DNA of 64,000 bases from Anisodus tanguticus (Eukaryota; Streptophyta; Magnoliopsida; Solanales; Solanaceae): assembly GCA_034509755.1 (NCBI GenBank), contig CM067541.1, positions 8,296,001-8,360,000 of the forward strand, given 5' to 3'. Below are positions 1 to 11,985 of this stretch, in pieces. Every line of letters starts with the position of its first letter. Position 1 is the first letter of the stretch. The notes under the pieces were generated by a model. That model was given only the letters and a program-made list of their open reading frames with translations, searched no databases and was not told where the DNA came from. The position numbers were made by a program, and so were the translations under genes.

Positions 1-2
1 CA

Positions 3-2836
3 TCAGCCTTTGCAGCCATCTCTCCTTCCTTGTGGCATGCTCGTCTTGGTCATCCGGGATCCTCTATTTTATCATCTTTAGATAAAAATAGTTTAATTTC
101 ATGTAAGGGTACGAGTCGTACACCAAATTGTCAGTCTTGTTCTTTGGAAAAAATTGTTAAGTTGCCATTTGTAGACTCAAATTCTCATACTTTAATGCCA
201 TTTGATATTATTCATAGCGACTTATGGACATCTCCGGTTCTTAGTTCTGTGGGTCATCGGTATTATGTTCTCTTTTTGGATGATTATTCTAACTTTTTAT
301 GGACGTTTCCGATAGCGAAAAAATCTCAAGTTTTTTCCGTCTTCTTAAAATTTAGAGCATTCATTAGAACCCAATTCGACCGAGAAATTAAAAATATTCA
401 GTGTGATAATGGCAAAGAATATGACAATGGGGTATTTCGGGAATTCTGTGCTAATAATTGGATCAATTTTCGTTTTTCTTGTCCTCATATGTCTTCACAA
501 AATGGGAAAGCCGAATGTAAAATTCGTTCCATAAATAACATTATCCGCACTCTATTAATTCATGCTTCCGTACTCCCATATTTTTGGCATCATGCTCTTC
601 AAATGGCTACATATCTCCTTAACATAATTCCTTCCAAAGGTCTGACATATTCTTCCCCCCTTCAAATTTTATATAATAAGACTCTTTCTTATTCTCATCT
701 TCTAGTTTTTGGGTGTTTATGTTATCCGTTATTTCCATCCACCGCAATTAACAAACTTCAGGCTCGGTCTACTCCGTGTGTGTTTTTAGGTTTTCCATCT
801 AATCATCGTGGCTACAAATGCTTTGATTTATCCTCTAAAAAAATCATCATAAATCGTCATGTCATTTTTGATGAATCTCAATTTCCATTTTCTAAGGATA
901 ATACTCCCGTGCCTAGTTCGTATAATTTTTTGGATGATAATATATCCCCATATGTTATTCAGCATTTTTCGGACATATACCGCACTCAAAATTCTCCAGC
1001 GGGCCCACTGATCCGTCACCCCCTGCCTATACCAGTACCACCACTAGACCAGTTCCAGCGATTGGGTCAGTCCAGCCCAGTTCTGGAACGGGTCCAGTCA
1101 CTGCTCCGGATTATCGAGTTGGGCCAGCAGGCCCACTGCCTGCTGGCCAGTCTGTCCCGAACCCAGCAAATTCCCAAAATCCGTCCAATTATCCCTCGAG
1201 TCATAGACCAGTCACTCGTAGTCAACGGGGTATTTTTAAACCAAAACGACATTTTAATTTACATTCTAATGTCCCTAAATCCCCCTTACCCCGTAATCAT
1301 GTGTATGCCTTAAATGACCCGAATTGGAAAATTGCTATGACCGATGAATATAATGCTCTTATTGATAATAAGACGTGGGAGTTGGTGCCCCGTCTATCTG
1401 GTATTAATATTATTAGGTCTATGTGGATTTTTTCTCACAAGGAAAATTCAGATGGTTCATTTGCTCGACATAAGGCGCGCCTTGTGGGTGATGGTAAGAC
1501 TCAGCAGGTTGGTGTAGATTGTGGTGAGACATTTTAGTTCGGTAGTCAAGCCGGCTACCATTCGCACGGTGCTAAGCTTGGCTCTTTCGAAGGCATGGCC
1601 TATCCACCAGTTAGATGTAAAGAATGTTTTCCTACATGGAGACCTCAAGGAAACAGTCTATATGCATCAGCCTTTGGGATTCAGGGATCCCAAACATCCT
1701 CATCATGTCTGTTTATTGAAGAAGTTCTTATATTGACTTAAGCAGTCTCCCCGGGCCTGGTATACAAGATTTGCTGACTATGTTTTGACTATTGGATTCA
1801 CTCACAGCAGGTCAGATAATTCCTTGTTCATCTACCGTCGTGGTTCGTCCTTGGCCTACATTCTGTTGTATGTGGATGATATCATTTTGACGGCCTCTTC
1901 CGATGCCTTACGCCAGTCTATCATGACCATGCTCAGCTCTGAGTTTGCTATGAAAGACTTAGGGCCCTTGAGTTACTTTTTGGGGATTGTCGTTACTCAT
2001 CATTCCGATGAATTATTCTTGTCTCAACGAAAGTATGCAGCTGAAATCATCGAGAGGGCTGAGATGTCATCCTGTAAGTCCACTTCCACTCCAGTTGATA
2101 CGAAGCCCAAGCTTAGTGCCACAGCGGCGTACCCTATGAGGATCCGACCCGCTATCGTAGTCTTGCGGGGGCCCTTCAGTATCTTACCTTTACGAGACCG
2201 GATATTATATATGATGTCCAGCAGGTGTGTTTGTTCATGCATGATCCCAGAATTGAGCACATGAATGCACTCAAACGCATCATTCAGTATATTCAGGGTA
2301 CACTTGACTATGGTTTGCATCTATATCCTTCCTCGACATCCACACTTGTCTCGTATACGGATGTTGATTGGGGTGGCTGTCCCGACACCAGACGGTCTAC
2401 GTCTGGCTATTGTATGTTTCTTGGCAACAACTTGGTCTCCTGGTCGGCGAAGCGTCAGTCAACTCTATCCCGCTCAAGTGCCGAAGTTGAATATCGAGGG
2501 GTAGCTAATGTGGTCTCGGAATCATGTTGGTTACGTAATTTGCTTTTGGAGCTTCATTGTCCCATTAAGAAGGCAACCTTAGTTTATTGCGATAATATTA
2601 GTGCCATCTACCTTTCTGGTAATCTGGTTCAACACCAACGCACTAAGCATATCGACATGGACATTCACTTTGTCCGCGAAAAGGTTGATCGGGGTCAGGT
2701 ACGCGTCTGTCATGTCCCATCAAGATATCAAATTGCAGACATCTTTACAAAGGGTCTTCCCTCGATCCTTTTTGAAGATTTTAGGGACAGTCTTAGCGTT
2801 CGAAGACCGCCCGCTATGACTGCGGGTGTGTGTTAA
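3..2836 (+). pseudogene. Copia pol remnant: integrase, RT, RNase H (element A)
   Basis: The reading frame is open from the window edge. It starts in the integrase zinc-binding region (HARLGHPG, then CQSC near 130-145). The integrase core shows the first Asp in HSDLW (about 215), the second in CDNG (about 403) and the Glu in NGKAE (about 510). A proline-rich linker with PAGP-type repeats follows (about 990-1180). The frame changes near 1300, a stop falls at 1535-1537, and another stop interrupts RT near 1736. RT resumes with YVDD at about 1870. RNase H shows the CDN motif near 2590 and ends near 2836. The whole is a Copia pol polyprotein broken into at least four pieces, so no full polyprotein can be made. 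Confidence 0.9.
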
Positions 2837-3118
2837 ATATACACAATATACATGTTTAGATTGTGTATATTATCTCGTGGAAAGCTCTCGGGTTTCAGCC
2901 CCTTTGTACCGTGTATATGGGTAAATATTTAGTATCCTAGTTTAGGTAATATTGTACACTTACCATAATAATTGTATTACCATAAATGTATAGTTAGTAT
3001 CCAAGTAGAATAAGGTTTTAGGAATAGAATAGGAATATGATTCTCCTATTATGGAAATATATAACGTGTATAAATATGCTCTCAATTAATAAAAATAATC
3101 AAGTGATTATTTCTTTCA
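2831..3118 (+). repeat. 3' LTR of element A
   Basis: It begins TGTTAAATATACAC and ends TTTCTTTCA, giving TG...CA ends over about 288 bp. A short G-rich tract (GCGGGTG, 2822-2828) just upstream is the likely polypurine primer. The LTR overlaps the last few codons of the RNase H reading frame. Confidence 0.8.
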
Positions 3119-3769
3119 TATTTCTGTGATATTTAAGTGGATAATAATAAAGGGCTCTCTCATTCATTCAAATGCCAGCTATGGGTACCGATCATATGCG
3201 AGAACTATTCGAGCAGATGATTTCATTGACCAAATAATGTAATTTTTATTTTGTACTTCTGATCTAGTTTCGATAATGTATTTTTTTTTAATATTTGACT
3301 TCATACTGCAAATCACTTGCAGATAACAGAAGCATAGTATATATATTAAGTAGTATATCACTTTCCAATTCCTTTTCATACGCAATGCCATTAAGTTGCC
3401 ACTGATTGCGCCATGTTGGATTGGACTTTGATAGCTGTGGATTACAATTTCCATGTCCTACTTGTTTTTTCTTTCTTAAGGGCTATGTCCTACTTGATGG
3501 CGTAACTGCAAAGTGTCCAATGTTTCAACCTTTTTTATTCTGATAGCTCTCGTGATTTTAGCTTGAAGCGCGTAAACAGAATATTTTTTTAAAAGACATT
3601 TGGAATTGTTTGCAGTGTTATTGAAGTGATTTTCTGGATCATCGATGTAAATGCACCAAAGTCTACGTTCCAGATGGCATAATTGTTTTTAAAAAATAAT
3701 CATATGATGGTGTCTAATTATATATGGCACATGCAATTTTGGGGGCATATGCACGTAGGGTTTAGATTC
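3119..3769. other. Non-coding interval
   Basis: AT-rich sequence between element A and a SINE. I see no gene, RNA or repeat that I can name here. A 91-codon open frame on the minus strand at 3179-3454 has no recognisable content. Confidence 0.5.
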
Positions 3770-3917
3770 ATCTGCGGTGCTAGTAGGGATCTAGTTGCTC
3801 AGTTGGTTGACTACCTGAACTATCACCTTATTGGTGAGAGTTCGAATCCTCACGTTGTAATCATCTTCTCATTTCCCCTTTCCCTACCTCTATCTAATAA
3901 AAAAAATCTGCGGTGCT
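3770..3917 (+). mobile_element. Short tRNA-derived SINE with 12-bp target duplication
   Basis: The body (3782-3905) is flanked by exact 12-bp copies of ATCTGCGGTGCT at 3770-3781 and 3906-3917. It contains a pol III A box (TAGTTGCTCAGTTGG, 3792-3806) and a B box (GAGAGTTCGAATCC, 3835-3848), and it ends in an A-rich tail (AATAAAAAAA). At about 124 bp it is short for a plant SINE. A second, inverted copy of the same family lies at 46718-46867. Confidence 0.88.
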
Positions 3918-6885
3918 TCAACAAAATAGAACCTTCGAGGAAATGATCTCTTATGACCAATTATATTTGAATAGACGAAAATGATCCTATAAATATTTTT
4001 ATGCTATTTATCAATCTTCTTTGCTATATTTATTGTTTTGTTGTGAGAAGGACATATAACTAAAATAGCATTTGTAATGAGTCATATATAAATCGATCTA
4101 TTTAAATGTCTCGCGATGAAAGCAACTCATAACTTTCTTTTCTTGTATGTATTTGTCAATTTATTCGTACTTGGTGTTTACACTAAATCAATATACTTTA
4201 TTATGATTAAATAATGAATTAGGTGAAAATGCACATTAATTTACTATAGTTAGCTAATAAAATAATATGCAGAAGACACATGCCATTTTTTATTAGTTTG
4301 ATGTAAAATTAAAGACCGAGGTTGAATAAGTTTTACCGTATCATTTATGCCTTCTCCATAGAGTTAAGTATTTGAGCATGGAAGGAACTTCATATGCTAG
4401 AACAATTACTATTTGCACGATGTAATTGTAAAATGCACCTGTTAGACATTTCCGGTTGACTTTGTAACTGCTACTACTATTTTTTTATCATGATTTGAGC
4501 ATGTATTTTAATTGCAATATTTATGAGCTTTGCTGTTTATATAGACTTTCCCGACTCGTATTTTAATTATGTGAAACAGTAAAGAAGAAAGAAGAAAAAG
4601 GGGGAATATATATCTTATTTAGCTCTCTTATTCACTACCACTAAAAGAAAATTAATTAAACAAAGTGCCGCCTTTAGCTTCAACTTGAATTCAAATTATA
4701 AACAAATTTGCCACTATGTATGCTAAGATTAGTGTAAATGATGTGGATTATGATCCCCATACCTCTTTAGGTGATTCTGTTGGTTAATGTATATGTTTTT
4801 TTCTTTTTCTTTTTCTTGTTATGTGATAAAAAAGTTTGCCCCTACCCCTCGCGTCCCTTCCCATTATAAGTAAGACTTGAACTCAGGGACAGTTGTCGAA
4901 GCTTAGATACGAGTTTGATAAATCTAGTAGTTTTTGTTTAAATTATATATGTTTGTTAAGAAATTCTTTAAATATATGTATAAAATTAAATTTTGAATTT
5001 AATTATTAGCATTTAAAGTTATTGTTCTAAAATTCAAAATTCATAAAATTAAAATTCTGACTCTACTTCAGCTTGAACTTGGTCCACTTGTCTTATTATG
5101 GTACTAAGACTTGGTTTAGGCTAATTAGTATTTCTGCAGTAAGATATGCACTTCAAGTTCAAAGTTTAGACAATGATGTTTTTAATTTTTTATTTATGGG
5201 GTTTGAGTGGAGGGCTACGTAACTTTGTGTGTTATGTGCAGATAGATCTGCATTTTGGCTGAATATATAGAAAGACAAACCCAGTTTCATGTGATCTTTA
5301 GATACATCCAGCACGTATTAATAATTCATAATATGTAAAAAGAATCGGAGAAAAATTATAATTAAAGAAAACGTTATTTAACTTTCCAAACTGATCAACC
5401 TTCAAACAAATTGAGACGGATTGTGTATATCAAATTCCTCTTTCAGGCACTGACACTCCTACAATACTATATATTACTATAAAATCATATGCCATTAACT
5501 TTGAGGCTTGAGAGAAAGCATATACTCCGTATAAAACACCCAAAACCACTAAAGGAAATAAATAAAGAGAAGTTTATCATAAATTTGGGGGTAATTTTTG
5601 TACACTAAATTTTTCACGCATTGTTCCTCAATTGGTGTATCTTTTATTTCGTTAATAAATTTATTTATCAAGTAAGTTATTGCATAAGTTTAACGGTAAG
5701 TGAGACAATAATTTATCTGATGGAAAACAATACAAATACGCCTCATACGGCTCCGTCCCGAGCTTCCGTCGTCGGCCTGGCATTAAACCAGATCTTTTTA
5801 TTTAGTAAAAGAAAATAATGATGAATAATACGTAGGAATAACACAAATCACATTGAGAATGCAAATCAGATCTACACAGGGAATACTTTTCAAGAAAATA
5901 GTACTAATTTTAAAATCCTAGTTGCCATAGCTTGGATTTGATATATAATTCTTGACTCAACCCTAAGCTTTGAACTTTGGGAATTACCAATCACCAATCA
6001 AGGAAAATAATATTACAAGGGTTTTAATAACATGCACTCTCCAATACTATAGTCATCACATAATTCATATTTCATTTTATGTGACACATTTATTTTAACC
6101 GCGCTTTAGTTTTAAGTTTTTTATTTTATTCTTAATACGATAATTTAAGGACATACAAATATTTATATAATGTTTTAAAATGATAAATTTTTAAAGTCTT
6201 TTTTTTCTTAAATATAGTTGCATGGGCCACTTCTTGTGTGTTCTTTTGGCTAGTGCGCCAAAGATTCAAACCAAGCAGAAGAAAACAGCAGGCATGTGAG
6301 GAGTCCTCATATATTGGTAACGCTTTGTTGAGAACTCACTATTACAATTTAGTGAAACAAAGTCAAGATTTAGACGTTTGAGTAATAATAATAATAACAA
6401 ATAAAGTTATTATTACCGAGGGAGTGGCAGAATAATAAAAATTCTTTTTGTCCTAATCAAAATTTTATAGTTCGAGCACTATGAATGATATTTTATTTGA
6501 CAACAAACTCTCTATTATGTAGATCCGTATTAATTGAGCTAATGAATTTCAGACTCGAAAAGGTTAAGCTCATAAAACAAGTGCAAGAGTTGTAGTTAAA
6601 TATTAGAGGCCGTAGCCATGAATTCTTTTTGCTTTTTTCCAAAAAGAAATTTCAAAACTGAAATTGTAGAGCCCGTGGAGAATTGGTTTTGACTTTTGAC
6701 TAGGTTCTGTAATGTTTTCCCCAAGAGATTGAGTTAATTTAATTTGGTTTGAACACCACATTTAAATAATCCCTTTTTTATCTTTCAAGATCCGCTATAT
6801 ACTCACCGACAACCCAAGGGGCCAACTTCTTTTTTGTTTATTCTCTTTGCCTCTTTAACTTCTCCATTTTAAAATTTAACACCTC
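3918..6885. other. Non-coding interval upstream of element B
   Basis: About 3 kb of AT-rich DNA with no supported gene. The longest open frame (5621-5818) shows no family features. The stretch 6065-6200 looks like one end of a decayed Stowaway-like MITE (ATTTTATGTGACAC). The last part, 6780-6885, was next to the SKS promoter before element B inserted. Confidence 0.5.
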
Positions 6886-6890
6886 TCTCA

Positions 6891-7352
6891 TGTTAGGATT
6901 TGATTCACAAATCAGACCTAATCAGAAAACAGAAAATAAGCGAAGAACAAATAACACATATATATTTATAGCGGTTCACTCTCAATGCGAGATCTACGTC
7001 CATTTTGCCGCTGCAGATTTTATTAAGGGAGAAATATTACAAAGTGTTTACAACACTCAACCTCACAACCCCAATCCCAATTACATCCAAGAATTTTCTC
7101 ACCAAAAATTCTTTCAAAAGCTTCTCTTGCTTAAAACTTTCACTAAGAGTATTTCTCTCTTGTTTTTGGATGATTTCTACAAGAGAAAGAGTGCATCTAT
7201 TTATAGGGGTGAAACATCCTCTTAATGTCATGGGTGACATCAAACTACCTCCTCTTGATGTCATTGGTGACATCAAAAGGAAGAACATTTCCACACGGGC
7301 TGCCCATTATTATTAACTAACAATGGGCTGCTTCCGCCTATATTGACTAACA
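6891..7352 (-). repeat. 3' LTR of element B
   Basis: Ends are TGTTAGGATT and GACTAACA. It contains a minus-strand TATA box (CTATAAATAG, reverse complement of 7197-7206). Upstream of it in U3 are two near-identical units (about 7226-7279) built on GATGTCAT and GTGACATC, so each unit is itself an inverted repeat. Confidence 0.93.
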
Positions 7353-7421
7353 ATCTCCCACTTGAAGACTAATTTCATTATGTCTTCACACTTTGATCGA
7401 TGCAACAACTCTTTCCTAGTT

Positions 7422-10400
7422 TCATCCTTCGTGCAGGCCAACTGAAGCTGAACATAGCTTCAGTTTGTCTATCGTCACCGCCTTCGTCAGCATGTCTGCT
7501 GGATTCTGACTCTCTGGAATCTTCTCAAGCACTAATACTCCATCTTCTAAAGTTGATCTGATGAAATGGTAAAGGAGTTGTATGTGTTTCGTTCGAGCAT
7601 GGTAGACCGGGTTCTTTGCCAAATGAATGGCACTCTGGCTAACACAGTATAACACACTCCCCTCGTGGTCATGATCCAATTCATGCAGAAAAGATTGTAG
7701 CCACATCATCTCTATCGTGACCTCCGTCACAACAACGTACTCAGCCTCACAACTAGAGAGAGCTACTATCTTCTGCAATTTTGAAACCCGACAAATCACA
7801 GTACCTCCGAAGGTGTAAACATACCCGAATAGGCTCTTTCTGCTATCAACATCACCACCATTGTCAGCATCAACATATCCCAGCAATCCTATCTCTAACT
7901 TCCAGAAACACAATGCTGAACTTGAGTTGCCCTTCAGATACCTGAAAATCCATTTCACAGCCTCACAGTGTTGCTTTTCAGGATTGCTCATAAACCTGCT
8001 AACAACTACCACTGCATGTGCGATGTTTGGCCTTGTAAACACCACCGCGTACATAAGACTGCCAATAGCAGAGGCATAAGGAACTTTATCCATATGATTC
8101 ATCTTGTTCTCGGTCACAGGCGACTGATCTTTGAATAGACGAAAGTGTCCAGCCAAATGAGTGTTGACTGGGTTGACATTGTCCATGTTGAACCTCTTGA
8201 GAACCTTCTTCACATATTCTTTTTGTGATAGTTTGAAGCCCTTCTTACTCCTGATGATTCTCATTACGAGAATTTGCTTTGCGGATCCCAGATCCTTCAT
8301 TCAAGTTCTTCTGACAACTTCTTCTTCAGCCTATCAATCTCATGTAGGTCTGCTCCTACGATCAACATGTCGTCAACATAAAGAAACAGTATCATATAGT
8401 TCAAATTTCTTAAAGTAACAACAATGATCTGCTTCACACCTTAAGAATTTGGCTTTCTTCATAAAGCTGTCAAACATTAAATACCACTATCTTGGAGCTT
8501 GTTTCAGTCCGTACAAGATCTATTGAAGCTTGCATACCAGCTTCTCTTTTCCTTCGACCTCAAATCCCTCAGGTTGCTTCATGTATATTTCCTCCTCTAA
8601 GTCAACGTGAAGAAAAGCAATTTTCACGTCCATCTGTTGGAGATGCAGATCTTCCTTTGCTACCAGCCCACGAACAGTTCTGATTGTCACCAACTTGACC
8701 ATGGGAGAGAAGATCTCTGTGTAGTCAATTCCTTCCTTCTATTGAAATCCGTTCACATCCAACCTCGCTTACTTCCATCATGTTCTTCCTTTATCCAGGA
8801 GACCCATTTGTTCTGCAATGCCTTCTTCTCCCTCAATAACTCAGCCAACTGTCATGTATGGTTTGACAACAGTGAGTCCATCTCATATTTCATTGCCAAC
8901 TCCCACTTGATCGATTCATCAACTTGAATGGCTTCTTCATAACATTCCGGCTCCCCTTTGTCATTGAGCAGAATGTAGTTGAGGGAAGGAGAGAATTTGT
9001 GAACTGGCTTACCGATCTTGGATGATCTGCGTAATTATGTGATCGGTGTCCACTGATTTGTTTCAGGATCACCATTTTTATCAACCTCACTATCACTGTC
9101 TTGTCGGCCTTCTTCTGCCGCAGGAGTACCTTGTTGTAGCTCGGGTGCCGAGAACTCTCTCAAATAAGTTATTTCTGATTCCTTATTGTTAGAGTCTTTG
9201 CTTTCTGATCTCTCTCCTAACTTTTCCTTGTACAACACCTCTTCATTGAAGACAACATCCCTACTTCAGATGAGCTTCCGATTTTGGTCATCCCAAAATC
9301 GATAACCAAACCCGGTGTCACCATTGCCAATGAAATAACACTTATTAGATTTCGGATCAAGTTTACTTGTAGCAGTAGCATCAATATGAACATAGGATAA
9401 GCAATCAAATACTTTCAGAAAAGAAAGAGTTACATTTTTATCACTCCAAGCCTCTTCTGGAATTCTGAAACCCAAAGGAACAGACGATCCTCTGTTAATC
9501 AAGAAGGTTGCGGTATTGATTCCATCTGCCTAGAATATCTTGGGCAGTCCAGCGTGTATTCTCATGTTGCGTGCACACTCGTTCAATGTTCGATTCATTC
9601 TTTCCGCTATTCCATTTTGTTGGGGAGTTCAAAGAACAGTCTTGATCCTATTATCAGCACAATACAGTTTGAAGTCACTGTCAATATATTCTCCACAATT
9701 GTCGGACCTTAGGTTCCTCAACTTGAGGTTTGTTTCATTCTCGACCATGGCTTTCCACCTCTTAAAAACAGTGAACACGTCAGATTTATTTATCATAAAA
9801 TAAACCCATACCTTTCTGGTTGAATCATCAATGAAGGTCACGTAGCAATGTGATCCTCCGAGTGAGGGGATAGTAGCATGTCCCCACACGTCAGTGTGCA
9901 CCAGTTCAAGCTTCTCAGTTTTCAATTCTCTACATACATTTGAAACATTTACTCGCTTCTGTTTTCCAAGAATGCACCTCTCACACATATGATGATTCAC
10001 CGACTTCAACTCCGAAATAATGTTGTTAGTTACCAGAAGCTTCATCTTTTTCTGGCTCATATGCCCAGTCTGCAATGCCACAACTCTATTTTCTTAGTAT
10101 TGTCAACAACAACAATTATATCATGATAGCTCGTTGTCATGTAAAAGGTACCAGTTTTCTGACCTCGAGCAACCACCATAGAGCCCTTCGTCACCTTCCA
10201 AGACCCATTACCAAAGTTGACATCATGTCCCTCATCATCAAGCTGACCCACTGAGATCAGATTACGTATCAGCTTCGGCACATGTCTGACCTTTGTGATC
10301 TTCCACACGATTCCATTTGAATTCTTCAACTTAATGTCTCTAGTACCAACAATGTCTAAAGGCTTACCATCTGCCAAATAGATGTACCCGTGATGCCCAA

Positions 10401-11253
10401 CAACATAATTTTCAATTATGTCACGATGTGCAGTAGTATGGAAAGACGCTCCTAAGTCAAGCACCCAAGAGTCTATCGGGCTGTCAACAGACAATACTAG
10501 TGCATCACCAATTTCTTCAATGGCAGCATTGACTTTACCCCCACTGTTGTCCTCCTTCTTCGGTGCCCTGTAGTTCTTCTTGAGGTGACCTGGTTTCCCA
10601 CAGTTCCAACACTCAAGTATTCTCCCGGGTTTGGATTGACTCTTGCCATACCTTGGTTTTGACTTGCCCTTATTTCGGTTGTAATTTCTGCTTCTGTTTT
10701 CAATATTAAAAGCAGAACTCGTCGATGCCTCTACAAAATCTATCATGCGAACCTCCTCATCAAGGATATGATCTCTAACATCGTTAAATTTTTGTTTAGC
10801 ACTGCCAACAGAATTACTAACTGCTACTCTCATTGGCTCCCAACTATTCGGTAGAGAAGCCAATAAAATAAGGGTTTGTACTTCATCATCAAACTCGATT
10901 TTCACCAATGACAGGTGATTTACAATGGTGTTGAATTCATTTACATGTGCTGCAACGGGAGCACCTTCACCCATCTTTAGATGGAAGAGTTTCTTCATGA
11001 GAATACCTTATTGTTTGCCGAAGGGTTCTCATACATGTCGGACATCAGCTTCATTATGTCCGCGGTAGTCTTCTCATTCGCCACGTTGTGAGCAACGTTC
11101 TTCGACAATGTCAGTCGAATGACTCCCAGAACCTGTTTGTCGAGAAGATTCCAATCTTCATCATTCATCTCCTCTGGTTTCGGACTCAGAGGTTCATAAA
11201 GCTTTCTGTCATACAAATAATCTTCAATTTGTTGCTCTGATACCCGTTGTTAG
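7422..11253 (-). pseudogene. Copia gag-pol of element B, broken
   Basis: Read on the minus strand from 11253 down. The gag core follows (KLYEPL onward, about 11216-10730), then a zinc knuckle (CWNCGKPGH, about 10610-10570) whose last Cys is replaced by Tyr. The protease motif reads DLGAS rather than the usual DSGAS (about 10460). The integrase zinc-binding region (CERC) and catalytic core (HTDVW near 9880; SDN near 9700) come next, then RT in fragments (DVKIAFLH near 8630) and RNase H (7422-8300, about 292 codons intact, with CEAEY and KHIQ). Frames shift near 11000, 10080, 9500, 8700 and 8300. The first part of gag is missing (see the entry at 11230). A zinc knuckle is normal for the Tork/Tnt1 lineage. 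The product is inferred non-functional. Confidence 0.88.
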
Positions 11254-11312
11254 ACATCTTCGCCTCCCATCATTTTCTGAATCGCAACACAACATGTTGC
11301 TCTGATACCCGT
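11230..11312 (-). repeat. Duplicated primer-binding site/LTR junction replacing the gag start
   Basis: The string TGCTCTGATACCCGTTGTTA occurs at about 11233-11252 and again at about 11297-11316. It is the primer-binding site plus the first bases of the LTR. Between the true LTR and the gag core (KLYEPL) only about 95 bp remain. The first 30-40 codons of a normal Tork-type gag and its leader are therefore absent, and gag sequence runs straight out of the second junction copy. This looks like a template switch during reverse transcription or a deletion with a small duplication. Confidence 0.75.
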
Positions 11313-11774
11313 TGTTAGGATTTGATTCCCAAATCGGACCTAATCAGAAAATAGAAAATAAGCGAAGAACAAATAAAACACACAGATTTATAGTGATTCA
11401 CTCTTAATGCGAGAGCTACGTCCACTTTGCCGCTGCAGATTTTATTAAGGGAGAAATATTACAAAGTATTTACAACACTCAACCTCACAACCCCAATCTC
11501 AATTACACCCAAGAATTTTCTCACCAAAAAATTTCTCAAAAGCTTCTCTTGCTTAAGCCTTTCACTAAGAGTATTTCTCTCTTGTTTTTGAATGATTTCT
11601 ACAAGAAAAATAGTGCATCTATTTATAGGGGTGAAACCTCCTCTTGATGTCATGGGTGACATCAAACTACCTCCTCCTAATGTCATTTGTGACATCAAAA
11701 GGAAGAACATTTCCACATGGGTTGCCCATTATTATTGACTAACAATGGGCTTATGCCTCCTATATTGACTAACA
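11313..11774 (-). repeat. 5' LTR of element B, next to the SKS promoter
   Basis: It has the same 462-bp length and ends as the left copy. The TATA box CTATAAATAG (reverse complement of 11619-11628) points left, away from SKS. The U3 portion, about 11629-11774, therefore lies directly against the remaining SKS promoter. It carries the same GATGTCAT/GTGACATC units as the left LTR. Confidence 0.93.
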
Positions 11775-11779
11775 TCTCA

Positions 11780-11985
11780 AAATATATTTCCCTCCCTTAA
11801 TTTTTTAACTATGGGCCACTTGTTCACTAGTTACCCACTTAACTTTTACTAGTTTGTACACCACTTATAAATACACCATATGCCTTCATCTTCATGTTCA
11901 CTTTAATTCCCTCCTACTCTTAACCCACTACATTTCGCAGCTCAAATTCTAGGAATTTTTTCTATAGAACTAAAACGCGAAAAAA
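11780..11985 (+). promoter_or_regulatory. Remaining core promoter and 5' UTR of the SKS gene
   Basis: Only 206 bp separate the retrotransposon duplication from the ATG. A clear TATA box, TATAAATA, is at 11866-11873. A start of transcription about 30 bp downstream would give a leader of roughly 90 nt. The context of the ATG (AAAAAATGCC) is A-rich, as is common in dicots. Native upstream elements, if any, now lie left of 6886. Confidence 0.7.

Larger units (their letters stand above)
1..3118 (+). mobile_element. Copia LTR retrotransposon A, 5' part outside the window
   Basis: This is the 3' two thirds of a Ty1-copia element. The domain order seen is integrase, reverse transcriptase, RNase H, then a 3' LTR from 2831. 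The gag, protease and 5' LTR lie left of the window, so the target duplication cannot be checked; the right flank starts TATTT at 3119. The coding lineage matches elements C and D in this window (same YVDD context, same wording around the integrase), but its LTR is unrelated to theirs. Frameshifts and stops in the integrase-RT linker and RT make it non-autonomous. Confidence 0.93.
6886..11779 (-). mobile_element. Copia (Tork/Tnt1-like) LTR retrotransposon B, complete with TSD
   Basis: Two 462-bp LTRs (6891-7352 and 11313-11774) flank a minus-strand gag-pol region. The 5-bp target duplication TCTCA is exact at 6886-6890 and 11775-11779. The primer site next to the right LTR reads GGTATCAGAGCA on the minus strand and is complementary to initiator-Met tRNA. 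By eye the LTRs differ at roughly 7% of sites, so the insertion is not recent. Gag and pol carry stops and frameshifts. The element ends 211 bp before the ATG of the SKS gene, so it has replaced the distal promoter of that gene. Confidence 0.95.
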
